Below, in pieces: positions 9,413-17,162 of a DNA stretch of 64,000 nt (positions are counted from its first letter, which is position 1; every line of letters starts with the position of its first letter). Source of the stretch: Pseudomonas aylmerensis (GTDB lineage: Bacteria; Pseudomonadota; Gammaproteobacteria; Pseudomonadales; Pseudomonadaceae); the NCBI RefSeq assembly GCF_001702265.1, contig NZ_MAUE01000008.1:75372-139371 (forward strand). The letters are read 5' to 3'. The translations under genes and the position numbers were made by a program. A model generated the notes under the pieces. That model worked only from the letters and a program-made list of their open reading frames with translations. It searched no databases and had not been told where the DNA came from.

Positions 9413-11334
9413 GCACATTGACCACCGTGCTGGTGGCCAACCGTGGCGAAATTGCCTGCCGGGTGATGCGCACCGCCAAGGCCATGGGCCTGACCACAGT
9501 CGCCGTGCACAGCGCCATCGACCGCGATGCGCGGCACAGCCGCGAAGCCGATATACGTGTCGACCTGGGTGGCAGCAAGGCCACCGAGAGCTACCTGCAG
9601 ATCGACAAACTGATCGCCGCCGCCCAGGCCAGCGGCGCCCAGGCGATCCATCCGGGCTACGGCTTCCTGTCGGAAAATGCCGGCTTTGCCCGTGCGATCG
9701 AAGCCGCTGGCCTGATCTTCCTCGGCCCGCCCGCCTCGGCCATCGACGCCATGGGCAGCAAGTCGGCGGCCAAGGCCCTGATGGAAACAGCCGGTGTGCC
9801 GTTGGTGCCCGGTTATCACGGCGAAGCCCAGGACCTCGACACCTTTCGCGCCGCCTGCGAACGCATTGGCTATCCCGTGCTGCTCAAGGCCACCGCCGGC
9901 GGTGGCGGCAAGGGCATGAAGGTGGTCGAGGACGTCAGCCAATTGGCCGAAGCCCTGGCGTCTGCCCAGCGTGAGGCGCTGTCGTCGTTCGGCAACGCGC
10001 AGATGCTGGTAGAGAAATACCTGCTCAAGCCGCGCCATGTGGAAATCCAGGTGTTTGCCGACCAGCATGGGCATTGCCTGTACCTCAATGAACGCGATTG
10101 CTCGATCCAGCGGCGCCACCAGAAAGTCGTCGAAGAAGCGCCGGCACCCGGCCTGAGCATTGAACAACGCCGGGCGATGGGTGAGGCGGCGGTGCGCGCG
10201 GCCCAGGCCATCGGCTATGTCGGCGCGGGCACCGTGGAGTTCTTGCTGGATGCGCGTGGCGACTTCTTCTTCATGGAGATGAACACGCGACTGCAGGTGG
10301 AGCATCCAGTCACGGAAGCGATTACCGGCCTGGACCTGGTGGCCTGGCAGATTCGTGTGGCCCAGGGCGAGGCGCTGCCGATCACGCAGGAACAAGTGCC
10401 GCTGATCGGCCATGCGATTGAAGTGCGCCTGTATGCCGAGGATCCGGTGAATGATTTCCTGCCCGCCACCGGGCACCTGGCGCTGTACCGCGAATCGGCC
10501 CCTGGCCCGGGCCGCCGAGTGGACAGCGGCGTCGAACAGGGCGACAACGTCTCGCCGTTCTATGACCCGATGCTCGGCAAGTTGATTGCCTGGGGGGAGA
10601 ACCGTGAACAGGCGCGGCTGCGCCTGTCGAGCATGCTCGATGAGTTTGCCGTCGGCGGGCTGAAGACCAACCTGAGCTTCCTGCGGCGCATTATCGGCCA
10701 TCCGGCATTTGCCGCCGCCGAGCTGGATACCGGGTTCATTGCGCGCTATCAGGAGGAGTTGCTGCCGGTGCCCGGCGCCTTGAGCGACGCGTTCTGGCAG
10801 GCTGCAGGTGCGGCTTTCATGCACAGCCTGCCGGCGGCTGACGGGCCTTGGGCGGACAACCGTGGCCTGCGCCTCGGCTTGCCGGCCGAGGTGTCGCTGC
10901 ACTTGAGCTGCAATGGGCAGGATCGGCTGGTCGCGCTGGCGGCAGATGCCGCGCAGTTGCACGGCGAGCAGTTGCTGACCGAGCACCAGGGCGTGCGTCG
11001 CGCGCATCTCGCAGTTCGCAGCGGAGACACTGTGTTCCTGCGCTGGGACGGTGAGGTGCACGGCGTGAGCCTGTTCGATCCGATCGCTGCGGTCGACGCC
11101 AACCAGTCGCATCAGGGCGGCCTGACGGCGCCGATGAATGGCAGCATCGTGCGCGTGCTGGTGGATGTTGGCCAAACGGTGGAGGCCGGCACGCAGTTGG
11201 TGGTGCTGGAAGCCATGAAGATGGAGCACAGCATCCGTGCGCCCCAGGCCGGGGTGGTCAAGGCACTGTTCTGCCAGGAAGGCGAAATGGTTGCCGAGGG
11301 CGCGGCGTTGGTGGAACTCGACGCGGCGGGCTAG
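9409..11334 (+). CDS. liuD: Methylcrotonyl-CoA carboxylase, biotin-carrying (alpha) subunit
   Basis: A 641-residue protein that carboxylates its own biotin with ATP and bicarbonate and pairs with LiuB. The frame is open upstream, but ATG 9409 overlaps the liuC stop (ATGA) and gives the canonical start MSTLTTVLVANRGEIACRV. Domains in order are biotin carboxylase N-lobe (about 1-115), ATP-grasp with GGGGKGMK near 164 and EMNTRLQVEHPVTE near 287, biotin carboxylase C-lobe (to about 445), a linker/BT region, and the biotinyl domain with EAMKMEH. The biotinylated lysine is residue 604. The stop overlaps that of the convergent S24 regulator. HMG-CoA lyase (liuE) is not downstream, so the last pathway step must be encoded elsewhere. 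Confidence 0.95.
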   Translation: MSTLTTVLVANRGEIACRVMRTAKAMGLTTVAVHSAIDRDARHSREADIRVDLGGSKATESYLQIDKLIAAAQASGAQAIHPGYGFLSENAGFARAIEAAGLIFLGPPASAIDAMGSKSAAKALMETAGVPLVPGYHGEAQDLDTFRAACERIGYPVLLKATAGGGGKGMKVVEDVSQLAEALASAQREALSSFGNAQMLVEKYLLKPRHVEIQVFADQHGHCLYLNERDCSIQRRHQKVVEEAPAPGLSIEQRRAMGEAAVRAAQAIGYVGAGTVEFLLDARGDFFFMEMNTRLQVEHPVTEAITGLDLVAWQIRVAQGEALPITQEQVPLIGHAIEVRLYAEDPVNDFLPATGHLALYRESAPGPGRRVDSGVEQGDNVSPFYDPMLGKLIAWGENREQARLRLSSMLDEFAVGGLKTNLSFLRRIIGHPAFAAAELDTGFIARYQEELLPVPGALSDAFWQAAGAAFMHSLPAADGPWADNRGLRLGLPAEVSLHLSCNGQDRLVALAADAAQLHGEQLLTEHQGVRRAHLAVRSGDTVFLRWDGEVHGVSLFDPIAAVDANQSHQGGLTAPMNGSIVRVLVDVGQTVEAGTQLVVLEAMKMEHSIRAPQAGVVKALFCQEGEMVAEGAALVELDAAG

Positions 11335-11966
11335 AACTTCGCCGTGGCCTGCACGACGACGCCCAGGATGCGACACGCGTCGGTGAGCAACTGTTTCGGG
11401 TAGGTGGGGTTGAGCGGCACCAGGTAACGCTGGCCGCTCTCCTCGAGCATCTGGCGGAAGGTCGCCTGGGGATGGCCGGCCCATTGGGCAACCACCAGTT
11501 TGCCCGGTTCGGCCGCCAACGCCGGGTCGACCAGGATCATTGACCCGGCGCCGATGCTGAGACCGCTGGGCGCGGTCATGGCGTCGCCGCTGACCGGCAG
11601 CCAGAAGGCCTCGCCACGGGCGTGGTAATCGGTCAGCTCGAAGCGGGCGGCGCCATAGGCCGGGCGCTCTTCGCGCAGTTCGCACAGGCCTTTCCAGTCG
11701 CTGACCGGGTAGCGGAAATACGGGTTGTAGCGGGTCGGTGCTGCCCGGTCCCCGGAGGTCTTTTCGCGGATCTGCAGCACCACTTCCAGATACTCCAGCC
11801 CAAGCTCTTCGAGCACCCGGTTCATGTCCGCCAGGCTCGGTACCCGGCGCTTGTTGAGCCAATGCCCGATCCCGCCCTGGGACATGCCCAAGCGCTCGGC
11901 GAGTTCGACCTGCGTGACCTTGCGGTCTTCCATGTTGGCCTTGACCAACGCTATCCAGTTATCCAT
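11331..11966 (-). CDS. XRE-HTH plus S24/LexA-like regulator lacking both catalytic residues
   Basis: A 211-residue protein read from ATG 11966; an upstream TTG at 12002 would add 12 residues but has no better ribosome-binding site. Residues 1-65 form an XRE helix-turn-helix (TQVELAERLGMSQGGIGHWLNKRR). Residues about 115-205 form an S24/LexA-type C-terminal domain. In LexA the motif is G-x-S-M with catalytic serine, and a later catalytic lysine in TVKR. Here the motif is SGDAM with Ala129, confirmed from codon GCC, and the lysine position reads TFRQ (Arg171). It should still dimerise and bind DNA but not self-cleave in response to RecA. It resembles PrtR-type repressors and is divergent from the DUF gene at 12098. 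Confidence 0.85.
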   Translation of the reverse strand: MDNWIALVKANMEDRKVTQVELAERLGMSQGGIGHWLNKRRVPSLADMNRVLEELGLEYLEVVLQIREKTSGDRAAPTRYNPYFRYPVSDWKGLCELREERPAYGAARFELTDYHARGEAFWLPVSGDAMTAPSGLSIGAGSMILVDPALAAEPGKLVVAQWAGHPQATFRQMLEESGQRYLVPLNPTYPKQLLTDACRILGVVVQATAKF

Positions 11967-11974
11967 GGCGCCAG

Positions 11975-12047
11975 ACGATACGTCACGGATTTTCCAGGGC
12001 AATAAACAGTTTGTAGTAATCCATAAAACGACATGAATACGATACGT
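11975..12047. promoter_or_regulatory. Direct-repeat operator candidate for the S24-type regulator
   Basis: The 9-base word ACGATACGT occurs at 11975-11983 and again at 12039-12047, 64 bases apart, inside the 131-base space between the divergent regulator and the DUF gene. The right copy extends into an imperfect dyad GATA-N5-TATC (12041-12053). XRE/S24 repressors commonly bind such sites to control themselves and the divergent gene. The assignment rests on position and repetition only. Confidence 0.4.
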
Positions 12048-12097
12048 ACTATCATCGAACTCAAGGTTTTAGACACTCACCCCAGAGCACCGCCCTT

Positions 12098-12448
12098 ATG
12101 ACGACGAGCCCGTATCTCCTGCCTGACCCTTGCGAAAATGCCGACTTGCACGACCTGCGCAGCAGCGGCGCAGCACAGCGCGCATTGGACTTTTACTTGA
12201 AAGAAAATATGTCGACGCCAACTCCGGACGGGACGTTCTTCGCCATCAAGCCGGGCATCAGCCAGGAGGAAGCCCTGGTGCACGCCTCGGACCTGTTGCG
12301 CAGTGCCGCGGCCACCGCCTACGAATCAGCGAGCAGCCATCAGGGCAACCAACGCGACCTGGCCTTTTCAGTGGTGTATTTGATTGATATGGCGAAGGCG
12401 ATGGTGGAGCGATCACTGCAAGCGCCTGACGCTCAGGCGAGCGCGTAA
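12098..12448 (+). CDS. Small conserved Pseudomonas protein, DUF3077/DUF6124-like
   Basis: This 116-residue acidic protein starts at ATG 12098 and has no signal peptide or membrane segment. The middle part (DGTFFAIKPGISQEEALVHASDLLRSAAATAY) followed by a predicted helix (NQRDLAFSVVYLIDMAKAMVE) matches the layout of small Pseudomonas proteins assigned to DUF3077/DUF6124: a short strand, then helices with alternating alanine and leucine. Its function is unknown. Its position divergent from an S24-type regulator suggests it is controlled by that regulator. Confidence 0.7.
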   Translation: MTTSPYLLPDPCENADLHDLRSSGAAQRALDFYLKENMSTPTPDGTFFAIKPGISQEEALVHASDLLRSAAATAYESASSHQGNQRDLAFSVVYLIDMAKAMVERSLQAPDAQASA

Positions 12449-12491
12449 GCGGCGCGAAGGAAAAATATTTCTATCACACGGATAAAAACAT

Positions 12492-12521
12492 TTGACTTGC
12501 AAATGATAATGATTATTATTG
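12492..12521 (+). promoter_or_regulatory. Fur-box promoter of the PrrF sRNA
   Basis: A -35 TTGACT (12492-12497) and -10 TATTAT (12514-12519) are separated by 16 bases and overlap the A/T-rich inverted sequence GATAATGATTATTATT (12505-12520), an excellent match to the Fur box. Iron-loaded Fur bound here would block RNA polymerase directly, so the RNA is made when iron is scarce. Confidence 0.9.
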
Positions 12522-12525
12522 GACC

Positions 12526-12641
12526 CAGCTGATCGCGAGATCAGTCGATAGACCAAGGGACCTTAGGTCGGACTCTTGGAATATCTCCTCATCAGGCTAA
12601 TCACGGTTTTTGACCCGGCTCTTTGGCCGGGTCTTTTTTTT
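12526..12641 (+). ncRNA. prrF: PrrF iron-responsive small RNA
   Basis: The roughly 116-nt RNA contains the PrrF core that I recognise from P. aeruginosa PrrF1/PrrF2: GGACTCTT, then ATCTCCTCATCAGGCTAATCA, then CGGTTTTTGACCCGG. It ends in a rho-independent terminator. The core pairs with mRNAs for iron-rich proteins such as sodB, sdh and acn, with Hfq, and spares iron. In P. aeruginosa two copies lie in tandem; here I see one copy, flanked by a DUF gene and a carboxypeptidase gene. Confidence 0.95.
12612..12641 (+). terminator. prrF: Rho-independent terminator of PrrF
   Basis: GACCCGGC and GGCCGGGTC pair around the loop TCTTT, followed by a run of eight to nine T. It is the conserved 3' end of the sRNA. 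Confidence 0.95.
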
Positions 12642-12914
12642 GCCAGTTTTCCTGGCATGGCTTCAGGCTAATGAAGACTGTGTGTTGCTCGATGGCGCGC
12701 ATGGTAGCAAAAGACCATCGTCAAAAGAAAGCCGTGCGAGCGCTCTAGCCCAGTTCTCTGCGAAATAGCGCTTGAGAATCAATCTCATAGATTCTAAGCT
12801 GCGGCGGCGTCAGGGACGACGCCCCCCCTCCCTCCGCAACAATTTTGCGTCCAGTCTTTACCAGACTCGTGTGTAAGATAGCCGCCACAACACTCATACT
12901 CAGGCAACCAGACT
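12642..12914. other. Intergenic region between prrF and the M14 carboxypeptidase
   Basis: These 273 bases hold no convincing gene. A short hairpin TGCCAG/CTGGCA lies at 12641-12657 with no T-run after it. The sequence TTGAGAATCAATCTCATAG at about 12772-12790 is a weak, partly symmetric Fur-box-like site. No confident promoter for the downstream gene was identified. Confidence 0.5.
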
Positions 12915-14066
12915 ATGACCGTGGCCTTGACCTCCATCAAGATCAGCACCGACTTCGACAGTGGCAATATCCAGGTGCTCGACGCCAGCGATGCCTACCA
13001 GTTGCTGTTGGCGATCAACCCGGATACGCGCAGCCAACATTTCCAGTGGTTCCACTTCAAGGCCGAAGGCATGCACGTGGGCCACACCCACACGTTCCGC
13101 CTGAGCAACGCCGGCAAGTCGTCCTACCGCCATGCGTGGAGCGGCTACAACGCGGTGGCCTCCTACGACCATATCAACTGGTTCCGTGTGCCCACACGCT
13201 TTGACGGCGAGATCCTGCACATCAGCCTCGAGACGCGCGAGAAGCACGCCTGGATTGCCTACTTCGAGCCCTACAGCCGTGAACGCCATGACGGGCTGAT
13301 CGCCCAGGCCCTGAGCCGTGCGGGCACCCAATTGCTGGCCACCGGCAAAAGTGTCGAAGGCCGTGATATCCCCTTGCTGCGTCGGGGCAAGGGCGGCGAA
13401 GGCCGACGCAAGGTCTGGATCATTGCCCAGCAGCACCCTGGTGAGCACATGGCCGAATGGTTTATGGAAGGCATCATCGAACGCCTGCAGCAGGACGGTG
13501 ACGCCGAGCTGAAAAAACTGCTGGCGGTGGCCGACCTGTACCTGGTGCCCAACATGAACCCGGACGGCGCCTTCCACGGCCACCTGCGCACCAACGCCAT
13601 GGGCCAGGACCTCAATCGGGCCTGGCAGAGCGCCAGCCAGGAACTCAGCCCGGAAGTGCTGTTCGTGCAGCAGCAGATGGAAAAATACGGCGTCGACCTG
13701 TTCCTGGATATCCACGGCGACGAAGAAATCCCCTATGTGTTTACCGCCGGTTGCGAAGGCAACCCCGGCTACACCCCGCGCATCGAAGCCCTGGAAAAAC
13801 ACTTCCGCAGCCACTTGAGCGCCCTGACCCGCGACTTCCAGACCATTCACGGCTACACCCGCGACCTGCCCGGCGAGGCCAACATGACCCTGGCCTGCAA
13901 CGCGGTCGGCGAGAAATACGACTGCCTGTCACTGACCCTGGAAATGCCCTTCAAGGACAACGACGACGCCCCCAACCCGCACACCGGCTGGTCGGGCAAA
14001 CGTTCGATACAGTTGGGCAAGGATGTGTTGAGCACCGTGGCCGATATCGTCGGCACCCTGCGCTAA
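12915..14066 (+). CDS. M14 metallocarboxypeptidase, cytosolic-carboxypeptidase (CCP/AGBL)-like
   Basis: A 383-residue cytosolic zinc carboxypeptidase. An N-terminal beta domain (about 1-120) typical of the CCP subgroup precedes the M14 domain. Zinc ligands are visible as HPGE (His174, Glu177) and His267 in DIHGDEE. The catalytic glutamate is Glu343 in TLEMPFKD, and NMNPDGAFHGHLRTNAMGQDLNRAW is the substrate-binding stretch. In eukaryotes this subgroup trims acidic tails from proteins; the bacterial substrate is unknown. ATG 12915 starts directly on MTVALTSIKIS. It is followed by a REP-like inverted repeat and convergent genes, so it is probably monocistronic. Confidence 0.9.
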   Translation: MTVALTSIKISTDFDSGNIQVLDASDAYQLLLAINPDTRSQHFQWFHFKAEGMHVGHTHTFRLSNAGKSSYRHAWSGYNAVASYDHINWFRVPTRFDGEILHISLETREKHAWIAYFEPYSRERHDGLIAQALSRAGTQLLATGKSVEGRDIPLLRRGKGGEGRRKVWIIAQQHPGEHMAEWFMEGIIERLQQDGDAELKKLLAVADLYLVPNMNPDGAFHGHLRTNAMGQDLNRAWQSASQELSPEVLFVQQQMEKYGVDLFLDIHGDEEIPYVFTAGCEGNPGYTPRIEALEKHFRSHLSALTRDFQTIHGYTRDLPGEANMTLACNAVGEKYDCLSLTLEMPFKDNDDAPNPHTGWSGKRSIQLGKDVLSTVADIVGTLR

Positions 14067-14081
14067 CCCACGCAGCAGCCA

Positions 14082-14126
14082 GGCTTGCCGGCGGTCGCGT
14101 GGTTCAGCACGCATCGCCGGCAAGCC
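14082..14126. repeat. REP-type inverted repeat
   Basis: GGCTTGCCGGCG (14082-14093) is mirrored by CGCCGGCAAGCC (14115-14126) around a 21-base spacer. This is the Pseudomonas REP core that recurs at 29586 and 35021. It lies between convergent genes and may also act as a transcription end. Confidence 0.8.
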
Positions 14127-14132
14127 ACGGCA

Positions 14133-14672
14133 TCAGTCCCGGGTGCCGGTCATGCTTTGCAGCACACCGTCACGCCGAATCAGCCCATGGAACAACGCTG
14201 CCGCCAGGTGCAACAGCACCGTCAGGAACAGCAGATAAGCCAGAAAACCGTGGGCCTTGCGCAACAGCGCAAACAGCGGCGCGTTCGCGCCGACCAGTGC
14301 CGGCAATTGCACCGCGCTGCCGAGCATCACCGGATCGCCCGCCGCCGAAATCATCGCCCAGCCCAGCAGCGGCAACACCAGCATCAACGCATACAACACC
14401 ACGTGAGAGGCTTTGGCCGCCAGCACCTGCCACAGCGGCAAGTCGGCGGGCAATGGCGGTTGACGCGTGGAAAAGCGCACCGCCAGCCGCACGATCACCA
14501 GTGCCAGGATCGCGATACCCAGCGGCTTGTGCAGGTGAATCAGCCACTCATGCCGCTCTGAAACCGAGGCCACCATCCCCGCGCCGATAAACAGCATGGC
14601 GATCACCATCAGCGCCATCAGCCAGTGCAGCAGGCGCGCCAGGGGCGCGAAAAACCGTGGTTGGGCATTCAT
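14133..14672 (-). CDS. Cytochrome b561, partner of the SrpA-type catalase
   Basis: A 179-residue inner-membrane di-haem cytochrome b561 with four predicted helices. Histidines that could ligate haem lie at HWLMALM (helix 1), HLHKPLG (helix 2), SHVVLYALM (helix 3) and KAHGFLAYLLF (helix 4). It probably feeds quinol electrons to, or accepts them from, the periplasmic catalase-like protein encoded just upstream. The two genes overlap by four bases (ATGA at 14669-14672), which implies translational coupling. A second, unrelated b561 gene lies at 36118. Confidence 0.92.
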   Translation of the reverse strand: MNAQPRFFAPLARLLHWLMALMVIAMLFIGAGMVASVSERHEWLIHLHKPLGIAILALVIVRLAVRFSTRQPPLPADLPLWQVLAAKASHVVLYALMLVLPLLGWAMISAAGDPVMLGSAVQLPALVGANAPLFALLRKAHGFLAYLLFLTVLLHLAAALFHGLIRRDGVLQSMTGTRD

Positions 14673-15751
14673 GGCTTCGACTCCTGAGGGGCACTGTGCA
14701 GCGGGCTGACTTCACCGGCGCGGCGCAGGTACGAGCTGGCGTACGCCGCTGACCGGGCGGCCAGTAATGGGTCGTTGGAGGCTTCGATACCGCTGGGCAA
14801 TACCAACGGATCAAAGTTGATGTCACGGCAATCGCCGTCCGCCTGCGGCTGGCTGCTCTGCAACACCAGGGTGCCGGCATTCAGCACGGTATGTTCGCCA
14901 GTCCAGGTTTTGCTGGCATCGTCCAGCGGGTCGCCGGGGTTGGCCAGCGTCATGTTCAACTGCCAGCGCAACGGCCCGGCAGCCAGGCGTTGCACCAGGT
15001 CTTTCTCGAGGAAATCGTTACCTGCCGGCGCGCTATCCCCCGGCGCATCCTGGCTCTGCGGCACCACGCCCCAACGCACCGCCTGGCGCTTGCCCTGCGC
15101 GTTTACCAGGTAAAACGCATTGATGCCGTTGTAGGTTTCGGTGGCATAGCTGGCCGAAGGCTTGGCCGTCTTGACCCACGCCAGGAACGCTGCCGTCTCC
15201 GGATGCGCGGCGAAAAACGCCGGCATGCTCGCCGGGTTCGGCTTGCCGGTGGCCGGGTCGGGCGCGCCCGCCTTGAGCATCTGGTAGAACGCCTCGGGCG
15301 TGCCCACCGGGAACACCGGCATGCTGTTCATCCCGGTGCGCCATTGCTGGCCGTTGGCCTGACTGAACTGCACGGCGAAACTGCGGATCGGCACGCTGCT
15401 GTCCGGCGCATACGGGTTGCCGCTGGGCAAGGCGAAGCGGCCGACCACCGGGGTCTTGTCCGCGTTGAACACCTGGGCGCTGGAATAGGCACGGGCCTCG
15501 GCGCTGCTTTCGAAGTAGCCCGCCACGCAGATGCCCTTGGCGTGGTTACGCCGGAATCCGGGGTGCACGCCGTTGTTGGTTTCGAGGGCATTGACCAGGG
15601 TTTTCGGCCGCAGGCGCTGTGGGTCGAGGGTGCCATTGACGTAGGCAAATGCCCCGGCCATAACCGCCACCACGCCACCAATACACGCCAGCCTGAGAAC
15701 CAGGCTGGCGCGGCTGAGTGGCGGTTTCGGCGGTGATGAGTGATCTACCAT
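14669..15751 (-). CDS. srpA: Catalase-family peroxidase, SrpA-like, periplasmic
   Basis: This 360-residue protein has an N-terminal hydrophobic segment near residues 17-40 that should direct it to or across the inner membrane. The mature part is the reduced catalase fold of the SrpA family: HPGFRRNHAKGICVAGYFESS near 63-83, RSFAVQFSQANG, and EDK-type core segments. It is shorter than classic 480-residue catalases. The family carries haem b and probably acts as an organic-hydroperoxide peroxidase rather than a fast catalase. ATG 15751 has GGAG 8 bases upstream. Its promoter has the same ECF signature as the sigma-factor gene at 18943. Confidence 0.9.
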   Translation of the reverse strand: MVDHSSPPKPPLSRASLVLRLACIGGVVAVMAGAFAYVNGTLDPQRLRPKTLVNALETNNGVHPGFRRNHAKGICVAGYFESSAEARAYSSAQVFNADKTPVVGRFALPSGNPYAPDSSVPIRSFAVQFSQANGQQWRTGMNSMPVFPVGTPEAFYQMLKAGAPDPATGKPNPASMPAFFAAHPETAAFLAWVKTAKPSASYATETYNGINAFYLVNAQGKRQAVRWGVVPQSQDAPGDSAPAGNDFLEKDLVQRLAAGPLRWQLNMTLANPGDPLDDASKTWTGEHTVLNAGTLVLQSSQPQADGDCRDINFDPLVLPSGIEASNDPLLAARSAAYASSYLRRAGEVSPLHSAPQESKP

Positions 15752-15793
15752 GAAAAGCTCCAGGGCACATGGCCGCAGGGGAAAAGTGCTATG

Positions 15794-15819
15794 AGACGAA
15801 TCCCATGTAGGTTTATTCC
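15794..15819 (-). promoter_or_regulatory. ECF-sigma promoter of srpA/cytochrome b561
   Basis: On the minus strand, GGAATAA (15819-15813) and CGTCT (15798-15794) are separated by exactly 14 bases, with the -10 about 43 bases before the srpA start. The same two elements with the same spacing precede the ECF sigma gene (18885-18910). The match extends to CCTACA just after the -35. Confidence 0.82.
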
Positions 15820-15875
15820 CTGTTCACTGTAGTTTTTTTCAAAGCAGATGCACTGCCGGGGTACCGCGCGGGGAG

Positions 15876-17162
15876 TCAGGAATCCCAGATCGCGCCATAG
15901 GCTGGGATGCCCCTGGCTTCCAGCGCCTGCACCACGCGACGGGTCAGGTGCTGGTTGGCGATGCAAATCACCGCCTCCACGTCATAGGTGTGCACCGCGG
16001 CGCAGGCCAGTTGCACAAGGTCCGGTTGACCGCGTGCATCGGTGTCCCAAATCAACGCGTCGGGCTCGGCCCGCAGGATTTCGTCGACCAGTGCATCACC
16101 GTAGGTCTGTCGCGGGCTGCGTGCCGACCAGAGCAACCGCACAGGCACGTTGCCCGCCAGCAAATGCGGGAGCACCGGGCCGATGCCGCTGCCGGTGGCG
16201 ACGTACAGCACCGATTTGAACAGCGTCTCGACATTCGCCACGCCGGCCGTGGTGATTCCCTTGACCCACACATGCGACGGCAAGTGCTCGATGAACCGGC
16301 CCGTCCAATCCCCTGCCCGTGAAATGATCAGCCGAAACCCGAGCTCGCCCGGCGCAGGAATATTAGCGAACGAATGCCATTCCAACAGCGGGTTCAGGCT
16401 GATGCTGGTGGAGGAGCCGGTAAACGGCGTGGTGTGGGTGAAGCGCACGATGGCCACATGCCGGGATGGCCGCAGACTGTCGACCGGTACTCTGCGCAGG
16501 CGCAGCCATGGCAGGGCAATGCTCAGGCTCAGTAGCCCCAGCATCCAGAACGTGCCACTGGCCTGCTGTTCGGTGGAGGCCTGCCACGCCAGTCCCCAGA
16601 ACAGCAGCAATGCACTCCAGCCGGCAAAGCGGTGCACACGTTCGAAGCCATTGTGGAAGCGCCCTCGCACCCACGGTAGCGCCATGGCAACCATCACTAG
16701 CAGCAAGGTCATCAGCACAGCGCTCAGCCACAACCAGACGGCCGACACGCTGCCCGGCTCGCGCAACTGCTGCAAGACCTGCACCCCGAACAAGGCAGCG
16801 AACCAGCCCGTCGCCGCCACCGCGGCGCCACTGTGCAGCCCACCCACGTGGTAAACCTTCGCCACACGCCGACGCAGCCACAGCGGCCAGCGGGTCGGCA
16901 CCCGCGTCACCCACCAGAACAGCGCATTGATCACGTACTGCTGACGGATCAGCGTAGCCAGCGAGAGGTTGATCAAGACCATGCTCGACAGCGTGTCCAC
17001 GCCCATGGCCTGCACGCCAGGCCCTAGCCAGACAACAAGGGCATTGGTGAGCATCACCAGGGCAAACAGGCGGTGGTAATAGGAAAACAATGGCTGCGCG
17101 GCGAGCCTTCGCCATAACCGCGCCTTGGGCGTCACAACGACCTGGGTCAGGGCATCAAGCAT
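15876..17162 (-). CDS. Membrane flavin reductase (ferric-reductase/FNR-like) coupled to an adenylation enzyme
   Basis: The protein is about 428 residues. The N-terminal half has several hydrophobic segments (YYHRLFALVMLTNALVVWLGP, AAVAATGWFAALFGVQVL, SAVWLWLSAVLMTLLLVMVAMALP, FAGWSALLLFWGLAW). The second half looks like a ferredoxin-reductase module: RFTHTTPFTGSSTSIS in the flavin region, then VLYVATGSGIGPVLPHLL, a typical NAD(P)H-binding GTGIGP-type loop near residue 325. It would move electrons from NAD(P)H to an unknown acceptor in or across the inner membrane. ATG 17162 overlaps the stop of the adenylation gene (TGA 17157-17155); a GTG lies one codon earlier. The overlap shows that the two work together. 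The substrate is unknown. Confidence 0.75.
   Translation of the reverse strand: MLDALTQVVVTPKARLWRRLAAQPLFSYYHRLFALVMLTNALVVWLGPGVQAMGVDTLSSMVLINLSLATLIRQQYVINALFWWVTRVPTRWPLWLRRRVAKVYHVGGLHSGAAVAATGWFAALFGVQVLQQLREPGSVSAVWLWLSAVLMTLLLVMVAMALPWVRGRFHNGFERVHRFAGWSALLLFWGLAWQASTEQQASGTFWMLGLLSLSIALPWLRLRRVPVDSLRPSRHVAIVRFTHTTPFTGSSTSISLNPLLEWHSFANIPAPGELGFRLIISRAGDWTGRFIEHLPSHVWVKGITTAGVANVETLFKSVLYVATGSGIGPVLPHLLAGNVPVRLLWSARSPRQTYGDALVDEILRAEPDALIWDTDARGQPDLVQLACAAVHTYDVEAVICIANQHLTRRVVQALEARGIPAYGAIWDS

Noticed and set aside
9376..11862. An 828-codon minus-strand frame across liuD
   Set aside because: Antisense to the clear liuD gene, arginine/histidine-rich, no domain; a shadow.
12641..12657. 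Hairpin after the PrrF terminator as a second terminator
   Set aside because: No T-run follows on the plus strand; probably chance or readthrough structure.
12772..12790. Second Fur box before the carboxypeptidase gene
   Set aside because: The match is only partial, and there is no good promoter with it.
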